Positions 34,315-47,228 of a stretch of DNA of 62,000 nucleotides are shown in pieces. How positions within the stretch are numbered: position 1 is the stretch's first letter; the number at the start of each line of letters is the position of its first letter. A model generated the notes under the pieces. That model saw nothing but the letters and a program-made list of their open reading frames with translations. It had not been told where the DNA came from and ran no database searches. The position numbers and the translations under genes were made by a program. This DNA comes from Gnetum montanum. Taxonomy: Eukaryota; Streptophyta; Gnetopsida; Gnetales; Gnetaceae. Where the stretch lies: assembly GCA_015680685.1 (NCBI GenBank), contig MNCI01004881.1:443976-505975 (forward strand). The letters run 5' to 3'.

Positions 34315-34332
34315 TGGTGCCATTGCCAGGGA
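34315..34332 (+). other. Primer-binding site of element B (tRNA-Asp type)
   Basis: TGGTGCCATTGCCAGGGA, one base after the LTR end. Three changes from the tRNA-Asp complement. Confidence 0.75.
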
Positions 34333-34474
34333 CCTTTTGGTTGTTTTATGCACTATCTAGGACCTAGTGAAAAGTATTTAAATCATTGTAATGAACCTTA
34401 GAGTCACATCACATCTAAAGATTACTACAACAATATTTAGAAGCACACTATGATTTTTATTATTCTAACTGAAA

Positions 34475-36850
34475 ATGTCTTCTTCTCATAGGAGCGATTC
34501 TCCACCCAAGTTTGATAAAGCTTATTAGTCAGTGCCTCAACAATATCAAATTGTATATACTCATCCTAATGAGTATATACTGTACTTCACCTTCATCCTA
34601 CACCAGGATGAATAGTTGTGATGGTGTGACATGCAAGGCAACATTATGTTGCCACCTAATTGAGATGTTCTTACAATGCTCTACCAAATGCTTATCCGAT
34701 GTGGTCTCCAGGACCACCATGTGCAGTATATTATGGAAGATACTAATGCTAGGGATTATCATCCCACTAAAGCACAACATTTGCAGGATTGACAACAGAA
34801 CGATACTCTAAATTTTCAAAAGGAAAAAGATTTAACGATTCTCCATTCCTATTATACCAACAAGCTCATGGAGAATCCTCTCTAGGGGTTTTTCATTCAA
34901 TGAAATTCCTATCTTTGACTTTGGTGAAGGAGGTCAAAACCAAAACTTGCAATCCATAGTTCACAATCCTAGTTCTAGTAAAAATGGGTCTAATGACAAA
35001 GAAGGATTCAGAGGGGTAAGTCAAGGTGGGAATGTAGATAAAAAGCAAGATTGTGATCGTGGTCACGATTGCTAAAGAGGTGGAAGTAGGCACCGTGATG
35101 GTGTTAGTTCTCTTTCCTCTTCTCCTTCATCATCATCATCTTCTTCTTCTGGCTTTGATCATGACTGCAGAAGGCTAGACCATGATGGAGGTGACCGAAA
35201 TGAACAAAATAATCGACAAGATCAAAATGACCAAAATGATCAAAGGAACTATTGGGAAAAGTAAGATCAAGGGCATAGACATTCAAGAGAGGCAATCACC
35301 ATGAATGAAGGGGTAGTAGAGGGCATCATAGGCACCATGATTAAGGCCTCAATGAGCCTCTACTTGCTACCCAAAGTATGCTTAATATCGTAGAGGTAGT
35401 AAGAATTCCAACAAGGCATGTGAAGGGTAGTTAGATTAAAAGGTTAGACATGAAAAATATTCCTCAATTTGAAGGAGGATATAACTTTGATCTACAGAAC
35501 TATCTCTAAGGTTTCCAACATGCACATGCCTTGCAAAACATAAAGAATGAGTGGCAAAAACTTAAGTTGTTCCCCAAGACACTCATCAAAGAAGCAAAGA
35601 ACTGGTATTGGTCCTTAGAGTTGGAATCTATCAGAAAATGGAGTACCATGCTTGAGTTGTTCAATGATAAATATCAAACATACTCTAGAGTGTCCAACTT
35701 GAGAAGGAAAATCCAAGGATGAAAGCAAGGAACACATAAACCCTTGGATGTTGCCATCGATCGATACTATTCCTTGATGCATAAATGTCCTGGACATGGT
35801 TATTCTCAACTAGATCAACTTCACCATATAGTAGATAGGCTTCGATCAAAAACAAGGAGAACCCTTGGTGTCTATGCCTAGGGACAATTGTCAGAACTAA
35901 GTGCCTATTAGATATAACAATTAATTGAGTAGATAGCTAAAGAGGAGGGAAAATTAAGAAAAAGAGAAAGTGTAGAAGAGTACAACCATGATCCTTCCAT
36001 TTGCAAGAGGGAGGTTCAATTCTACGATAGTGAGCAGGAGTCCATACTTGACGAGGGGATGAATAAGAAAACCTTACCACTCCAAAAATTTTAGTCTGAA
36101 CTTACAGCCAAGGTTGACCAGTTATGGAACTCCATGGATAGTAGATTTCAAGCTGTCCTCAAAATTGCTAAAGAGTCCAAAGAACAAGGTAGTAATCATG
36201 AACGCAGAAGATGCAAAGAAGGTAAATGTATCTATCACAAAGGTAAGGGTAGATTACTGCAATAGAAGAAGTTGCAGATAGTGAATCAGATGATGATGAT
36301 GGGTGTGACGTCTGCTAATATGTACATCCGAAGGGATGTTGCCCCATTGTGTCACACTTATAGGAGTCTGGGATGTATGCCTTAAATCCACAAATTACAT
36401 ATAGGCAAACATCCAGAAGATTACCTTATCCTCAAGATAATTTTGGGCAATTCCACCAACAATAGCAATATTATCCAAGTGGAGCTCCCCTGCAACCATA
36501 TGAGCAGTATCAATAGTGGCAGCAACCATAATCATGGGCATTGGCACCACCAAGGCAGCAATACCATTACCAGTAGCCTAATCCTTATGGTAACTATGTT
36601 CAATAACCCTTGTCTTCATGTAATTCCTCTAGTCATGTCTCTACTTTCCAACCTCACTACCACCCTTTTGATTGTTATTGACCTCATTCTCCACATGAAA
36701 GAAGGGATACCACCTCTTACCCTTATCTTCCTCCTATCCTTGCACATGCTTCTCCTTCACCTACATAGCTACCACCTACTCCACCTATGCAGGGTGAATT
36801 ACTAGCTCAACCACAACAACACAATGCTATAAGGGCTATTAATCTATAAT
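34475..36850 (+). pseudogene. Element B gag pseudogene
   Basis: ATG at 34475 (MSSSHRSDSPP). An N-terminal YTHPNEYILYFTFILHQDE segment matches C and D. A charged, stop-broken linker follows, then the capsid-like core at 35360-35960 (LKLFPKTLIKEAKNWYWSLE, MLELFNDKYQTYSRVSNLRR, PLDVAIDRYYSLMHKCPGHG). The knuckle CX2CX3HX4C at ~36303-36345 has one stop inside it. A Gln/Pro/Tyr-rich tail runs to ~36850. Many in-frame stops. Confidence 0.72.
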
Positions 36851-37371
36851 TGATTCATCAATTGGATGGGTTGAATACTCGATCAAAGAAAAGACATTTT
36901 TTTCAACCTCGTAGTCCTCCTAAGCCCTTGATTACACTCGTGGTTGACCACCCTACTCCTACATCTTCCTCTATACCAAATACCTTCGAGTCTCCTTCAA
37001 ACCAAAATCTACCTAGGATCCATATTGTATCTGATTGGATCCATGCTAGAAACCTTCCCAAGAAATTAGCCAATCCTTGAAGTCCTCTTATTTATTTGTA
37101 GATTTTTGGGAATGAACTATGCAAGGCTATTTTTGATTCAAGTTTTGGTGTTAATTTGATTTTCTATAAGATGTACATCACATGGAACCTACCTCCTCTC
37201 AAGAAGAGTAACATTAGATTAGAGTTGGCAAATTAGTCCATCATTATTCCATTGGGACTAGTAAAAGACATTGCAACATTATTTGCAGGTGGTCCTATCC
37301 TATCAATTTCTTGGTCATCAAAGTGAAGAGCTGCAAAGGGGACTTTCCAATCATCATGGGAAGAGCATGGC
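36850..37371 (+). pseudogene. Element B protease region, 5' part
   Basis: Runs from RSKKRHFFQPRSPPKPL through IVSDWIHARNLPKKLANP to the retropepsin-like site. There, element C keeps LLDSGSRVNLIS but B reads FDSSFGVNLIF (37129-37161), losing the catalytic Gly. The frame reaches FPIIMGRAW at 37371, where element C is inserted; it resumes at 47229. Confidence 0.68.
37367..37371 (+). repeat. Target-site duplication of element C, left copy (ATGGC)
   Basis: ATGGC directly before the LTR edge at 37372. The same five bases are at 47224-47228. Confidence 0.85.
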
Positions 37372-38168
37372 TGATGAGTGGCGAGGTACCCCTACACTCA
37401 ACCATATGAATACAAGTGTTACATGTGCGATTGGTCGAACTCTGCAGACTAAGTGCCTACATGCCTTATGGAACACCTAAGGTTAATCAGTCGTTGTCCT
37501 CCCAAGCTTACTTGTATTTTTCATGGTTGTATGGTTAAGTAAGCTTGAGGCATGTGATTTTTATATCTTTAATGTTTTAACACCTATGCTAAGAGAAGAA
37601 AGGGTGAAGAGACTAAGTAACTAACTTTAACTAGCTAAGCTTTAATTAACCTAGCATCAATATCTATTCCCACTTTCCGTTTCACACCCTGAACTAATGC
37701 AATGCTGCTAGGATTACCAAACGCTATTCGTTATTGGGATTACCAAGCATAACACACGTGCTTAAAGCGGTCGTACTGAGTGCACTTAACTATGAGAGTT
37801 GAGGATTGAGAGAGATTAAGTACTAAGAAAGCATTTAAACATTCAATAGTAATTAAATCCTCATTAGCTTAGTCCATGCACTACAAGGTTTATCCAAAAG
37901 TTTATCTTTATTGCTGTACACAATTGTGTGCTCAGGTACAGAATTGCTCAAATAAAGATCTGTTCACTTTGGGACTCCTACTGCAGGCACATGGAAATTA
38001 TTCTAACTTTGGAATGGAAAAATGACAAGATTTTGGCTAAGGTCTAGATCTAGATGGAGAAACAAGGGAGAGTCGCTTCTTATTTATAGAATTGGCGATG
38101 CACTACGATATTGCGTACGTGATATCGTGTACGTGATATCGTAGCCCATGCGATATCACATCCCATCA
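37372..38168 (-). repeat. 3' LTR of element C
   Basis: On the plus strand TGATGAGTGGCGAGG ... GCGATATCACATCCCATCA, 797 bp. GATATC cluster at 38104-38160; reversed TATAAA at 38093-38098. Near-collinear with 46420-47223; differences are mostly C/T or G/A transitions. Confidence 0.87.
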
Positions 38169-38222
38169 TACCCCCATGACTGAATGAAAACTCGTCCTTG
38201 AGTTCCTTACAAAATATTGTGA
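38169..38222 (-). other. Element C polypurine tract and pre-LTR block
   Basis: TACCCCCATGACTGAATG next to the LTR reads CAGTCATGGGGGTA on the element strand, as before E1's LTR. AAACTCGTCCTTGAGTTCC is the reverse of the CTCAAGGACGAGTTT block. Confidence 0.68.
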
Positions 38223-40080
38223 AGGTATGGGATGATTGACTTGAATGGAACTAATGGTGAATGGGATGACATTTGAATGGATCATCATTATAGAACATGA
38301 CAAAATTGGTGTTCACGACAACCAGAGTGAACACTTTATACATTTAACATCAGGCCTTATTTGGCAGCTGAGAGAGAAGAGAGAAGACAGAAGAAGTTTG
38401 CTACTGCCAATGCCAAGATTGCACCTTTCGTTATCCATTTGTAAGCACGCCATCAATCTTGTTCCTTGCATAATTGCTTCAGCACCGATCCATTCCAAGT
38501 GTTCCCTCTAGATCCAATCCGTTGTTGTATGATTGCCATCTACACACACAACACAGTCTTATATTAGCAAGGGTAAATGAATCACAATGCAGTTGATACC
38601 TTGCTTCGGTGAAAGGTCCATTGGCTGAGTTGTGGTATGGATGATTGCGAATTCTGAAGATATAATATGGGTGACTACTGAAGGTGTAGGGTTTAGGAGA
38701 AAATTGAAAAAATTGGGTCAGGACCCTCATAACTAAGAGCGAACCTCCGGTAGTGATAGAATGGAGAAAGAAAAGGAATAAGAAAGATGAAGAAAAAGAG
38801 ACAACTGTAACGTCGATGAAATGGATGTCAATATGGAAATGAACAAAATAAGGTTGATTGTAAAAAAGTTTAAGGGAAAGAAATTAACTGATGTACCAAA
38901 GAGGAATGCCAATGGATCCTCCCCAAAGCAGGCTTATGCCCTTAATGCCCTGACAAACCCACATTCAAAGAGTCCATAGGCTTTGGGAATGTCATTTAGA
39001 ACAAGAGTTAAATTCTTAACCACAAAAATTTACCAAAAAGAAAACAATGCATCAACCAAAATATACACTAATGATACAATCGACAATGAGGTGAATCAAT
39101 GGAGAAAGAATGATGGAAAGAAGAGGATGGAATGGAATCTCAAGAACAAGGTGGTGTATAGCCCCTTGTGTATTTAATGATTAAGGTGACTTAGTAGATC
39201 CCATTCCAAGTGCAACCTCAAACAAACCACATCCAGTGACTTCACATTAATACATTCGGCCAATCCATCCACTTGAAGTAACAAGAATGCATCCCTCAAA
39301 GAGCCACCACCATTTCGATGAAACAAGGGAGGAAAAAGTAGAAAGCAAGGAAGGGCCTTAGTTAGAGGGAACATGTTTTTAGTTCCATAACCAGTGCTTG
39401 TAGCCCAGATGATTATTTCGTCTAAGGGATGTGCTTTGAATTCCCACTTCCTTCTTTTTTTTGTGTTTTTCGCGAGAACCACACCATGCAAAGACTTATT
39501 ATTTTTATTTGCTCAGCTTCCCAATATTGGAGTAACATCGAAACGGTAAGAAAAACTCAAAAAGAGAACATCTGAGCACCCAAGAGAATGGCCAACACAA
39601 ATGCATCAAGTTTCCTTAAAGCCACACCCTTTTCAATCCTTGAGTCCTTCCTTAGTTTGAGAAATGCCTAGCCACCGATTCGTTGATAGTTCTTATTATT
39701 TTGAAGAAAGGGACTATATAGTTCCAAGCCAAGAGAGACCATAGAAATTTATAGATGCATGGATGATGTTGACTCATTGCCTATTATATCAAAAGAAACA
39801 TACCTTAGTATTGACATCATAACTTAAAGGTAAAAACCAAACATTAGCAATCATGAGAATACAGTTCATACCATCATTAAGAGCACTTATTAGGTGACAA
39901 ACTTGACAAAATGGATAACACACACACACAAATAAAAGAAAAAGTATAAACGATGTTGTAAAACAAAAAGGAGAAAAGTTAAACAAAAAGGATGTAAAAC
40001 AAAAATGTGCAAAACAAAAATTTAAAAGAACTGAGGGCCTCAAATGATCAACATAGGTGGCCATCTCCCCCATGACTGAA
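38223..40080 (-). other. Element C 3' noncoding block
   Basis: About 1.9 kb between integrase and the polypurine tract. It contains the shared GGATCCTCCCCAAAG block (38911-38950), a short CA run near 39920 and an A-rich tract (39950-40025) that is T-rich on the element strand, as in E1, E2 and B. Small open frames have no recognised domain. Confidence 0.55.
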
Positions 40081-43000
40081 TTGAGAGGGAGAGATCTGAA
40101 ATAACGAGCAAGGTCATCCGCTATCAGAGGTATAATTTGCACTGGCTTTTCTTAGTTCATGGAAGGGTTTTGTTTGTTGCACGTTGACCAGTAATCTCTT
40201 ATAAGGGCTTTCAGGCTTGTATATTATCATGGCTCCCGAGGGAAAGGTTGTATGAATAATGTAAGGTCCTTCCCACAATGTTTGAAATTTCATGCATTGT
40301 GGTACATGCATGGGGTTCCAATAAAGGACCTTGTCTCCTGGTTGGTACTTAACCTTTCGAATTCTTAAGTCATGACGTTGGTTGTTATATGCCTTGTGCA
40401 ACTCGTTTGATGACAGAGCAACCAATCAATTCTTGTCCAGCACATTTAGAGTTGTCAATCTTTGTTTTTGTGCTAGATCAAGATCAAGGTGGAGGTCACA
40501 TGCCATGGATAGTGTACAGAGCTCGGTTTGTATTGGAAGCTTTGGAAGTTTTCCGTATACTAACTCATAGGGAGAGTAGCCTGTAGGGAGTTTCCAAGTG
40601 GAGCGGTATGCTCAGAGAGCATCGTTTAGTTTAGTGCTCTAATCTCACCTAAATTTGCTAATTGTCCTTGTTAATATTCTAGTAATCTCCTGATTAGTGA
40701 CCTCGGCTTGGCCATTAGCTTGGGGGGTGATAAGGTGTAGTTAATTTATGTTCAACCCCTAAGTGTTGCATCAATTTGCGAAAGGTTGCACCCATGAAGT
40801 GTGTTCCATTATCTAAGATGAGTGCATGCGGCACACCAAACCTATTTATGACTTGTTTTTGTACAAATCATGTAGCTGTAGATGATGTGTAGTCTGATAC
40901 AGCAGTTGCTTCAGCCCATTTCATTAGGTAGTCAACAACAACAATGATATAAGCTTTTCCATTGGACATCGGTGTAATGGGCCCCATGAAATCTATTCCC
41001 CAAATGTTGAAGGGTTCCAAAGGTTGAATCCATTGTTGTGGGCCCTCCATTCTAGTAGTCATTCCACCATCACGTTGACAGCACTCACAGGATTGGACAA
41101 ATTAATGGGCGTCCCAAAATAGTGTTGGCCAGTAATATCCTACAAGCAGGATTTTAATGGCCGTTTGTCTCCCTGCATAGTGGCCCCCACAAGGACCCTC
41201 ATGAGTGTCCTGGAGAACTCTTAGTTGATCCTCATTGGGCACACACCATCGAACCAAGCCATCAAGACAAACTTTATAGAGTTGTCCCTTGATCTCCATG
41301 AAGTACTTGGATCTATGAAGAAACTGTTGTTTCTTCCTAAAGTCCAACTCCTGTGGTGTTTGTTGGGAAAGGAGATAAGTAAGAATGCTACTATACAAAT
41401 TTGTTCCTGTGGGTTGGTTATTCTCTACACCGGAAAAGAGGGTTTCGTTAGGAAAATGATCAGATATGGCATATTTGTCCTCCTTGCTATCCTAGTGCAA
41501 CTGAGATAAGTGATCTACAACAACGTTCTTGGTGCCCTTTCGATCTACTATCGTTAGATCAAACTCCTAAAGGATTACCAACCAACGTATAATACAAGGG
41601 CTGACCATTGGCTTGTTCGTGAGGAACCTGATTGCACTATGATCCGTATGAATGTACACTTTGTAGCTTAACACATAGTGCCTAAATTTGTCTAGTGTAA
41701 ACACTACAACCATAAATTCCTTTTCTGTAGTTGTGTAGTTGAGTTGTGCACCAATGATACTCTTACTTGCACAGTGAATGTAATAAAGATGTTTTTGTTC
41801 ATCTAACTATGTCAGTACAGCTCCTAAGGCATAATTAGATGTGTTGGTCATTATATGGAATGGTTTGGACTAGTCAGGGGCTTGTAGAATGGGAGTTTCG
41901 ACAAGCCTTTGTTTTAGAGTTTGGAATGCTCGTTCACATTCCCTGGTCCATTCAAATGGTGCATCCTTCTTTGTTAATTCTACCAACGGTTTGGCAATCT
42001 TGGAGAAGTTCTCAATGAATCTCCTGTAGTAGCCAATGTGTCCAAGGAATGACTAAATGTCTTTGGTAGTTTCTAGTTGTCGGGCGATTCCTTTGATGAC
42101 CTTAACCTTTTCTGGGTCTACCTCTATTCCTGACTGTGAAATCTTATGTCCCAATACTACGCCCTCTTGAACCATCAAATGGCTTTTTTGCCAGTTGAGC
42201 TTTAGGTTGGTTTCTACACATCGTTTTAGCACTTGCTCTAATCAGTCTAGGGCTTGATCAAAGCTTGTCCCATAGGCGGAGAAGTCGTCCATAAATACTT
42301 CTACTTCGTTCCCTATCTGCTGTTGAAGTATGCTTAGAACTAAACGTTGAAACGTGGCAATGGCATTGCACAAGCCAAATGACATTTGTTTATATGCAAT
42401 ATTCCTCAAGGACTGGTGAATGTTGTTTTGGCTTGATCTTTTGGTGCTATTCGTATTTGGTTGTACCCACTATAGCCATCCAGAAAATTGTAGTAGCGAT
42501 GCCCCGCTATGGTGTCTAAGACTTGGTCGACAAATGGCAATAGAAAGTGGTCCTTGAATGTTGCCATGTTCAGTAGCCTAAAATATATACACACCCTCCA
42601 TTTGCTTTCCTTTTTAGGCACAATTACTAGAGGACTAACCCACTCACTATTAGCAATAGGATAAATGAACCCAGCCTTAAGAAGTTGTTCTATCTCTTCT
42701 TTTACTATTTGTTTCAATTTCGAGTTCAATCACCTCTACGGTTGTTTTTGGGGCTTCATAGAGGGGTCCGTGTAAATCCTATGTTGGCATATCCTAGGGT
42801 CTATTCCAGTTAGCTCAAGATATGACTGGGCAAAGGTTGTTGACCATTTATTTATCACCTTCAACAATCTCTCTTTTTCTTGGGAACAAGCCTTGCGTTG
42901 ATGATTACTGATTTTCCATTTTCAAGGGTCATGTATTCCAGAATTGTGGAAAATGGTTTTAAATCTAGGGGCTCTTGTCTAAATTTCTTAGGAATCTCCA

Positions 43001-43900
43001 ACTTCCCCCAATTAATGTTTTCAAAGTTAAGGGTTGGAAGTTGGCAACGAACTTGCTCAAGTGCGTCTATGCTTTTAATGTAAGCACTAGTTATTCCCTC
43101 AGTTAGTTCCATGCATGTTATCGAGTTGCTCTCTTGATTAGACATCAGCCACTGGGTGTCTTCCTATCGTGTGGCTGCTACATACAGGCACTTTTGTATA
43201 TTAATTTCTTGTGCATACCAATTGCATGCAGGTAATGCTAAACTTCGCATAACCCATGATTTTTGCACGCAATGGCACCTGGTGTCACTGTATGTGATGC
43301 ATGGAACTTTCTTCTTCTTGTTCTTTCTGAAAGTATTTTTCTTGGATATTTCTAGGGAAAGATCGTGGATTCCTAGGTGTGCATCTATCGTACTTAGCCA
43401 TGCTCTTCCCATTATTATTGGGAAGTTCCCCTTGCTATTAGTTACTTGTATCACTAGGAAATTTTCTATATACGACCATCCACAAATAGTAGTAACGATG
43501 TCCTCCACTAGTCCCAAGGGGATAGTGATGGACTGGTTGGCTAGCTCAAGTTGAATGTTACTGTTCCTTAATGGAGGTAGGTTCTAGGCTTTATACACCT
43601 TCTGCGATATTAGGTTAACTCTGGAACCTGAGTCTAGAAGAGCTTTACAGGGTTCATTCCCAGTGACTTGGAGATAAATTAGGGGACTTCCAGGGTTAGA
43701 GAATTTCTTGGGAAGGTGTCCCACCTTAATCCAGTCCATTACGGTATGTGTTAACATAATCGTGTGCATTGAGCTCAATTTTTGGGTTGAAGAAGGTCCT
43801 GAAACTTTATTTGGTACGGATGTGTTTAGATGTTCAACTGTTGGTGATGGTGAGGGCTTAGTTGGGTTGTTGGTTCTGAAGAAAGGTATTTTCAACATAA
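40081..43900 (-). pseudogene. Element C pol pseudogene: protease, RT, RNase H, integrase
   Basis: Protease at 43584-43740 keeps DSG (LLDSGSRVNLIS); the linked PIIMGRAWLSTIDA block is at ~43390-43420. RT at 42729-41950 has an intact FMDD box at 42284-42295, but the frame shifts after YNQIRIAPKDQAKTTFTSP. RNase H lies at ~41850-41530. Integrase runs from 41398 (zinc-binding HEGPCGGHYAG, CECCQRDGG) through GIDFMGPI and LDNGTHF to a C-terminal GPY/F-like WEGPYIIHTTFPSGA at ~40270-40225, ending near 40114. It would process, copy and integrate the element; stops and shifts prevent that. Confidence 0.8.
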
Positions 43901-46273
43901 GATTGTTAGAACCAATTGAGAATTGAGGATTTGAAGCCCTCGTGACATTGGGCTATTGCAGTTGAGTGGGAGATACCCTTTGCATTGTTGGAGCAATTGG
44001 TGGTGGAGCTACAGGTGTAAGAGTTGCGGATGGATTCGGAGGATGGTATGTATGTGATTTGTCTCCCTTAGGAGAAGGAGTCTTATAATACTCTCAAGCT
44101 TGGTAGTGACATTGTGGGGTTACGTGACCCATAGAGTTACTTGGAGAAATTGGCTGCTGCACGTAGTAGCCATACGGGTCTAGTTGTTGGTAAGGGTATT
44201 GTTGTCTAGGAGGTGGCATCCCCCATGACTGTGGGTATTGCCACTGCTAGTGTTGCTCGATAGGTTGTGGTAGAGTTCCACTTGGATAATATGTTAAGGT
44301 TGGTGGAACTGCCTTGGGTTACCTTGGGGATAAGGTAACCTCCGGGTGCTTATTGTTTGTTAAGTTTTGGGTTGAATGCATACATCCTAGACTCTTGCAG
44401 ATGTAAGATTATTGGGCAACATCCCTTAGGATGGTCATATTGGTAGATCTCACATCCACCATCATTATCCATTTCAGAATCCACAACCTTATTAGTGATA
44501 GTCATTTTTCCCTTACCCTTGTTACGTGCATGGTTTGAGTCTCTTCTCTTTTTCTTATCATGGTCACTACATCATTCCTTAGACTCCTCTACGATTTTCA
44601 GGATGGTTTCAAATCTACTATCTAAGGAGTCCCACATTTGATCTACCTTAGCCGACACTTCGGTTGTTAACTTTTGAAGTGGCAAGGTTTTTCTATTCAC
44701 CAACTCTTCAAGTGGTGACTCATCCTCTTCCTCACAGAATCTTACTCCCTTCTTTCAGAGGGAAGGATCACAGTTATACTTTTCTGCGCTTTCTCTTTTT
44801 CGTAGCTCCCCTTCTTTCTTAGCTACTTGCTCCAATAGTCTATGAACTTCATGGGACCTAAGCTCAGATAATCTCCCTTGGGCATATGTCCTAAGGGTTC
44901 TCCTAGTTTCATGTCTTAGCCCATCTACGAGGTGGCGGAGTTGATCCCGTTGTGCATAACCATGGCCCGGGCAACAATGTAATAGTGCATAATATCAACC
45001 CATGGTAGCATCCAAGGGTTCATGATTACCCTTCTTCCATCCTTGGATCTACTTACACAAGTTGGACACTCTGGAGTACGTTTGATATTTATCGTTGAAT
45101 AGTTCTAACATCGTACTCCACCTCCTAATGGTTTCCGGTTCTAAGGACTGGTACCAGCTTTTCTCTTCTTTTATGAGTGTCCTTGGGAACAACTTTAACT
45201 TTTACCACTCATTTCAATATTCTACAAGGCACAGGCATCATGAAATGCCTGTAAGTGGTTCTACGGATTAGCATTGTATCCCCCCTCAAACCGTTCATGT
45301 CTAATCTCTTGATCCGACTATCTTTTTGGTGCCTTGTAGGTATTCTCATAGCCTCCATAATATCTAACATACTTCGAGTGGCAAGTAGGGGTTCATCGTT
45401 GTCATTTCTTTCATGATGTCTGTGATGCCTACGCAGTTCCCTACTTTCCCTTCTACCATGCCTTGATTCTCTCGAATGTCCTCATCCTCGCTCTCGACTC
45501 TCTCGTCGAGGTCTCTCATCTTGCTTACCTTTGTGCTCATGGTGAGGTTCCTTGTGACTGCGTCCTGATGTGGAAGGAGAGGGTGAATGATGCGATGAAG
45601 GTGAAGAAGAAGGGGAACCATCACCATGACGATGTTTCTTACCTTCTCTTCGGTGGCTATGGCCCCGATCGTGATGATGATCAGAATGCCCGCCCTTGTC
45701 ATTTGTTTGTGTTCCCTCATTGAACACTTGGTGTTCATGGGGATCAGAACCAGGGTTATGAATCATGGAGTGTAGGTTATGATACCCCACCTCCTCACCA
45801 TCTTTAGAAGGGGGAACATCATTTGATGGAGAACCTATTATAACCGGTTCACCATCTCTAATTTCGCTTAGGACGTGCGAGACTCCTTTGCCCTTCAACG
45901 ATGTATGGTAACTCTCCTGCCACAAGTCCCTTAGATGTTGTGCCGCTGTGGGATGGTAATCCCTTGTGTCGAAATTGCCTACAATGTATTCAGCATATAG
46001 CTGTGTCATGCCTATCTATGCAAGAGCACGAAGGAGCATGTTAGGGACTGCCCGATCTGGGGATAACACTATGTTACCTTGCAGGTCTCTCCAATGTAGT
46101 TGTTCATCCTGGTGGAGGATAAAGGTAAAATCAGGTATATACTCATCGAGATGAGTATATACTATTCGATATTGTTGAGGAACTGACAGTTCTGGGTTAC
46201 GTGTGTTAGACAGCCGACTGTCTCTTGTGTGATCCCTAGGTGGTGAAGTGCTTTTATGAGAAGAAGAAGACAT
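43900..46273 (-). pseudogene. Element C gag pseudogene
   Basis: ATG at 46273 (MSSSSHKSTSPP), open to 46016 with YTHLDEYIPDFTFILHQDEQ. The next piece (46009-45482) has a His/Ser/Arg-rich linker (HSHRREGKKHRHGDG). The capsid-like core at ~45130-44880 and the nucleocapsid near 44430 are broken by frameshifts. The knuckle has lost its second Cys (CEIYQYDHPKGCC instead of CX2C). A Pro/Gln-rich tail follows to ~43900. Confidence 0.72.
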
Positions 46274-46400
46274 TGTTTATCTTGTTGGTGTGCTACTGAC
46301 TGTTGTTTAAATTTTCTTTTGATTAACCCTAAGGGTTTGTTTAAGCTTCCCAACAATGTGGATGATTTCCTATGTTCTACTTAGCGCACAAAAAACTTAG

Positions 46401-46418
46401 TCCTCAACAATGGTGCCA
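46401..46418 (-). other. Primer-binding site of element C (tRNA-Asp type)
   Basis: Plus strand TCCTCAACAATGGTGCCA, one base inside the LTR at 46420. On the element strand it begins TGGCACCATTG, as in E3. Confidence 0.72.
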
Positions 46419-46419
46419 A

Positions 46420-47223
46420 TGATGAGTGGCGAGGTATCCCTACACTCAACCATACGAATACGAGCGTTACATGCACGATCTGGTTGAACTTCACAGACTA
46501 AGTGCCTACACGCCTTATGGAACACCTAAGGTTAATCAGTCATTGTCCTCCCAAGCTTACTTGTATTTGTCACAGTTGTATGGTTAAGTAAGCTTGAGGC
46601 ATGTGATTTTTATATCTTTTATGTTTTATCGCCTATACTAAGAGAGGAAAGGGTGAAGAGACTAAGTAACTAACTTTAACTAGCTAAGCTTTAATTAACC
46701 TAGCATCAGTATCCGTTCCCACTTGCCGTTTCACACCTTGAACCAATGCAATGCTGCTGAGATTACCAAACGCTATTCGTTACTGGGATTACCAAGCGTA
46801 ATGCATGTGCTCAAAGTGGTCGTACTGAGTGCACTTAACTATGAGAGTTAAGGGTTGAGAGAGATTAAGTACTAAGAAAGCATTTAAACATTCAACAGTA
46901 ATTTAATCCTCATTAGCTTAGTCCATGCATTGCAAGGTTTATCCAAAAGTTCGTCTTTATTGCCGTACACAATTGTGTGCTTAGGTACAGAATTGTTCAA
47001 ATAAAGATCCATTCACTTTGGGACTCCTACTGCGGGCACATGGAAATTATTCTAACTATGGAATGGAAAAATGGCAAGAGTTTGGCTAAGTTCTAGATCT
47101 AGATGGAGAAATAAGGGAGAGCTACTTCTTATTTATAGAATTGGCGACACGCTACAATATCTTGTACGTGATATCGTAGGGGAAGATGCGATATCGCGGA
47201 CCATGCAATATCGCATCCCATCA
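46420..47223 (-). repeat. 5' LTR of element C
   Basis: TGATGAGTGGCGAGG ... GCAATATCGCATCCCATCA on the plus strand, 804 bp. GATATC cluster at 47157-47215; reversed TATAAA at 47142-47147. Pair of 37372-38168. Confidence 0.87.
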
Positions 47224-47228
47224 ATGGC
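47224..47228 (+). repeat. Target-site duplication of element C, right copy (ATGGC)
   Basis: Identical to 37367-37371. Confidence 0.85.

Larger units (their letters stand above)
37372..47223 (-). mobile_element. Element C: minus-strand Ty3/gypsy retrotransposon inserted in B
   Basis: A complete 9852-bp element. On its own strand: 5' LTR (47223-46420), primer site, gag, protease, RT, RNase H, integrase, long 3' noncoding block, polypurine tract, 3' LTR (38168-37372). It is flanked by ATGGC duplications. It interrupts B's protease domain. It is the youngest of the three nested elements by position, yet its ORFs still carry several stops and frameshifts. Confidence 0.88.

Noticed and set aside
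38223-40080. Small open frames of 60-105 codons as host genes inside element C
   Set aside because: The region lies between integrase and polypurine tract of a complete element, lacks domains, and matches 3' noncoding blocks of related elements.
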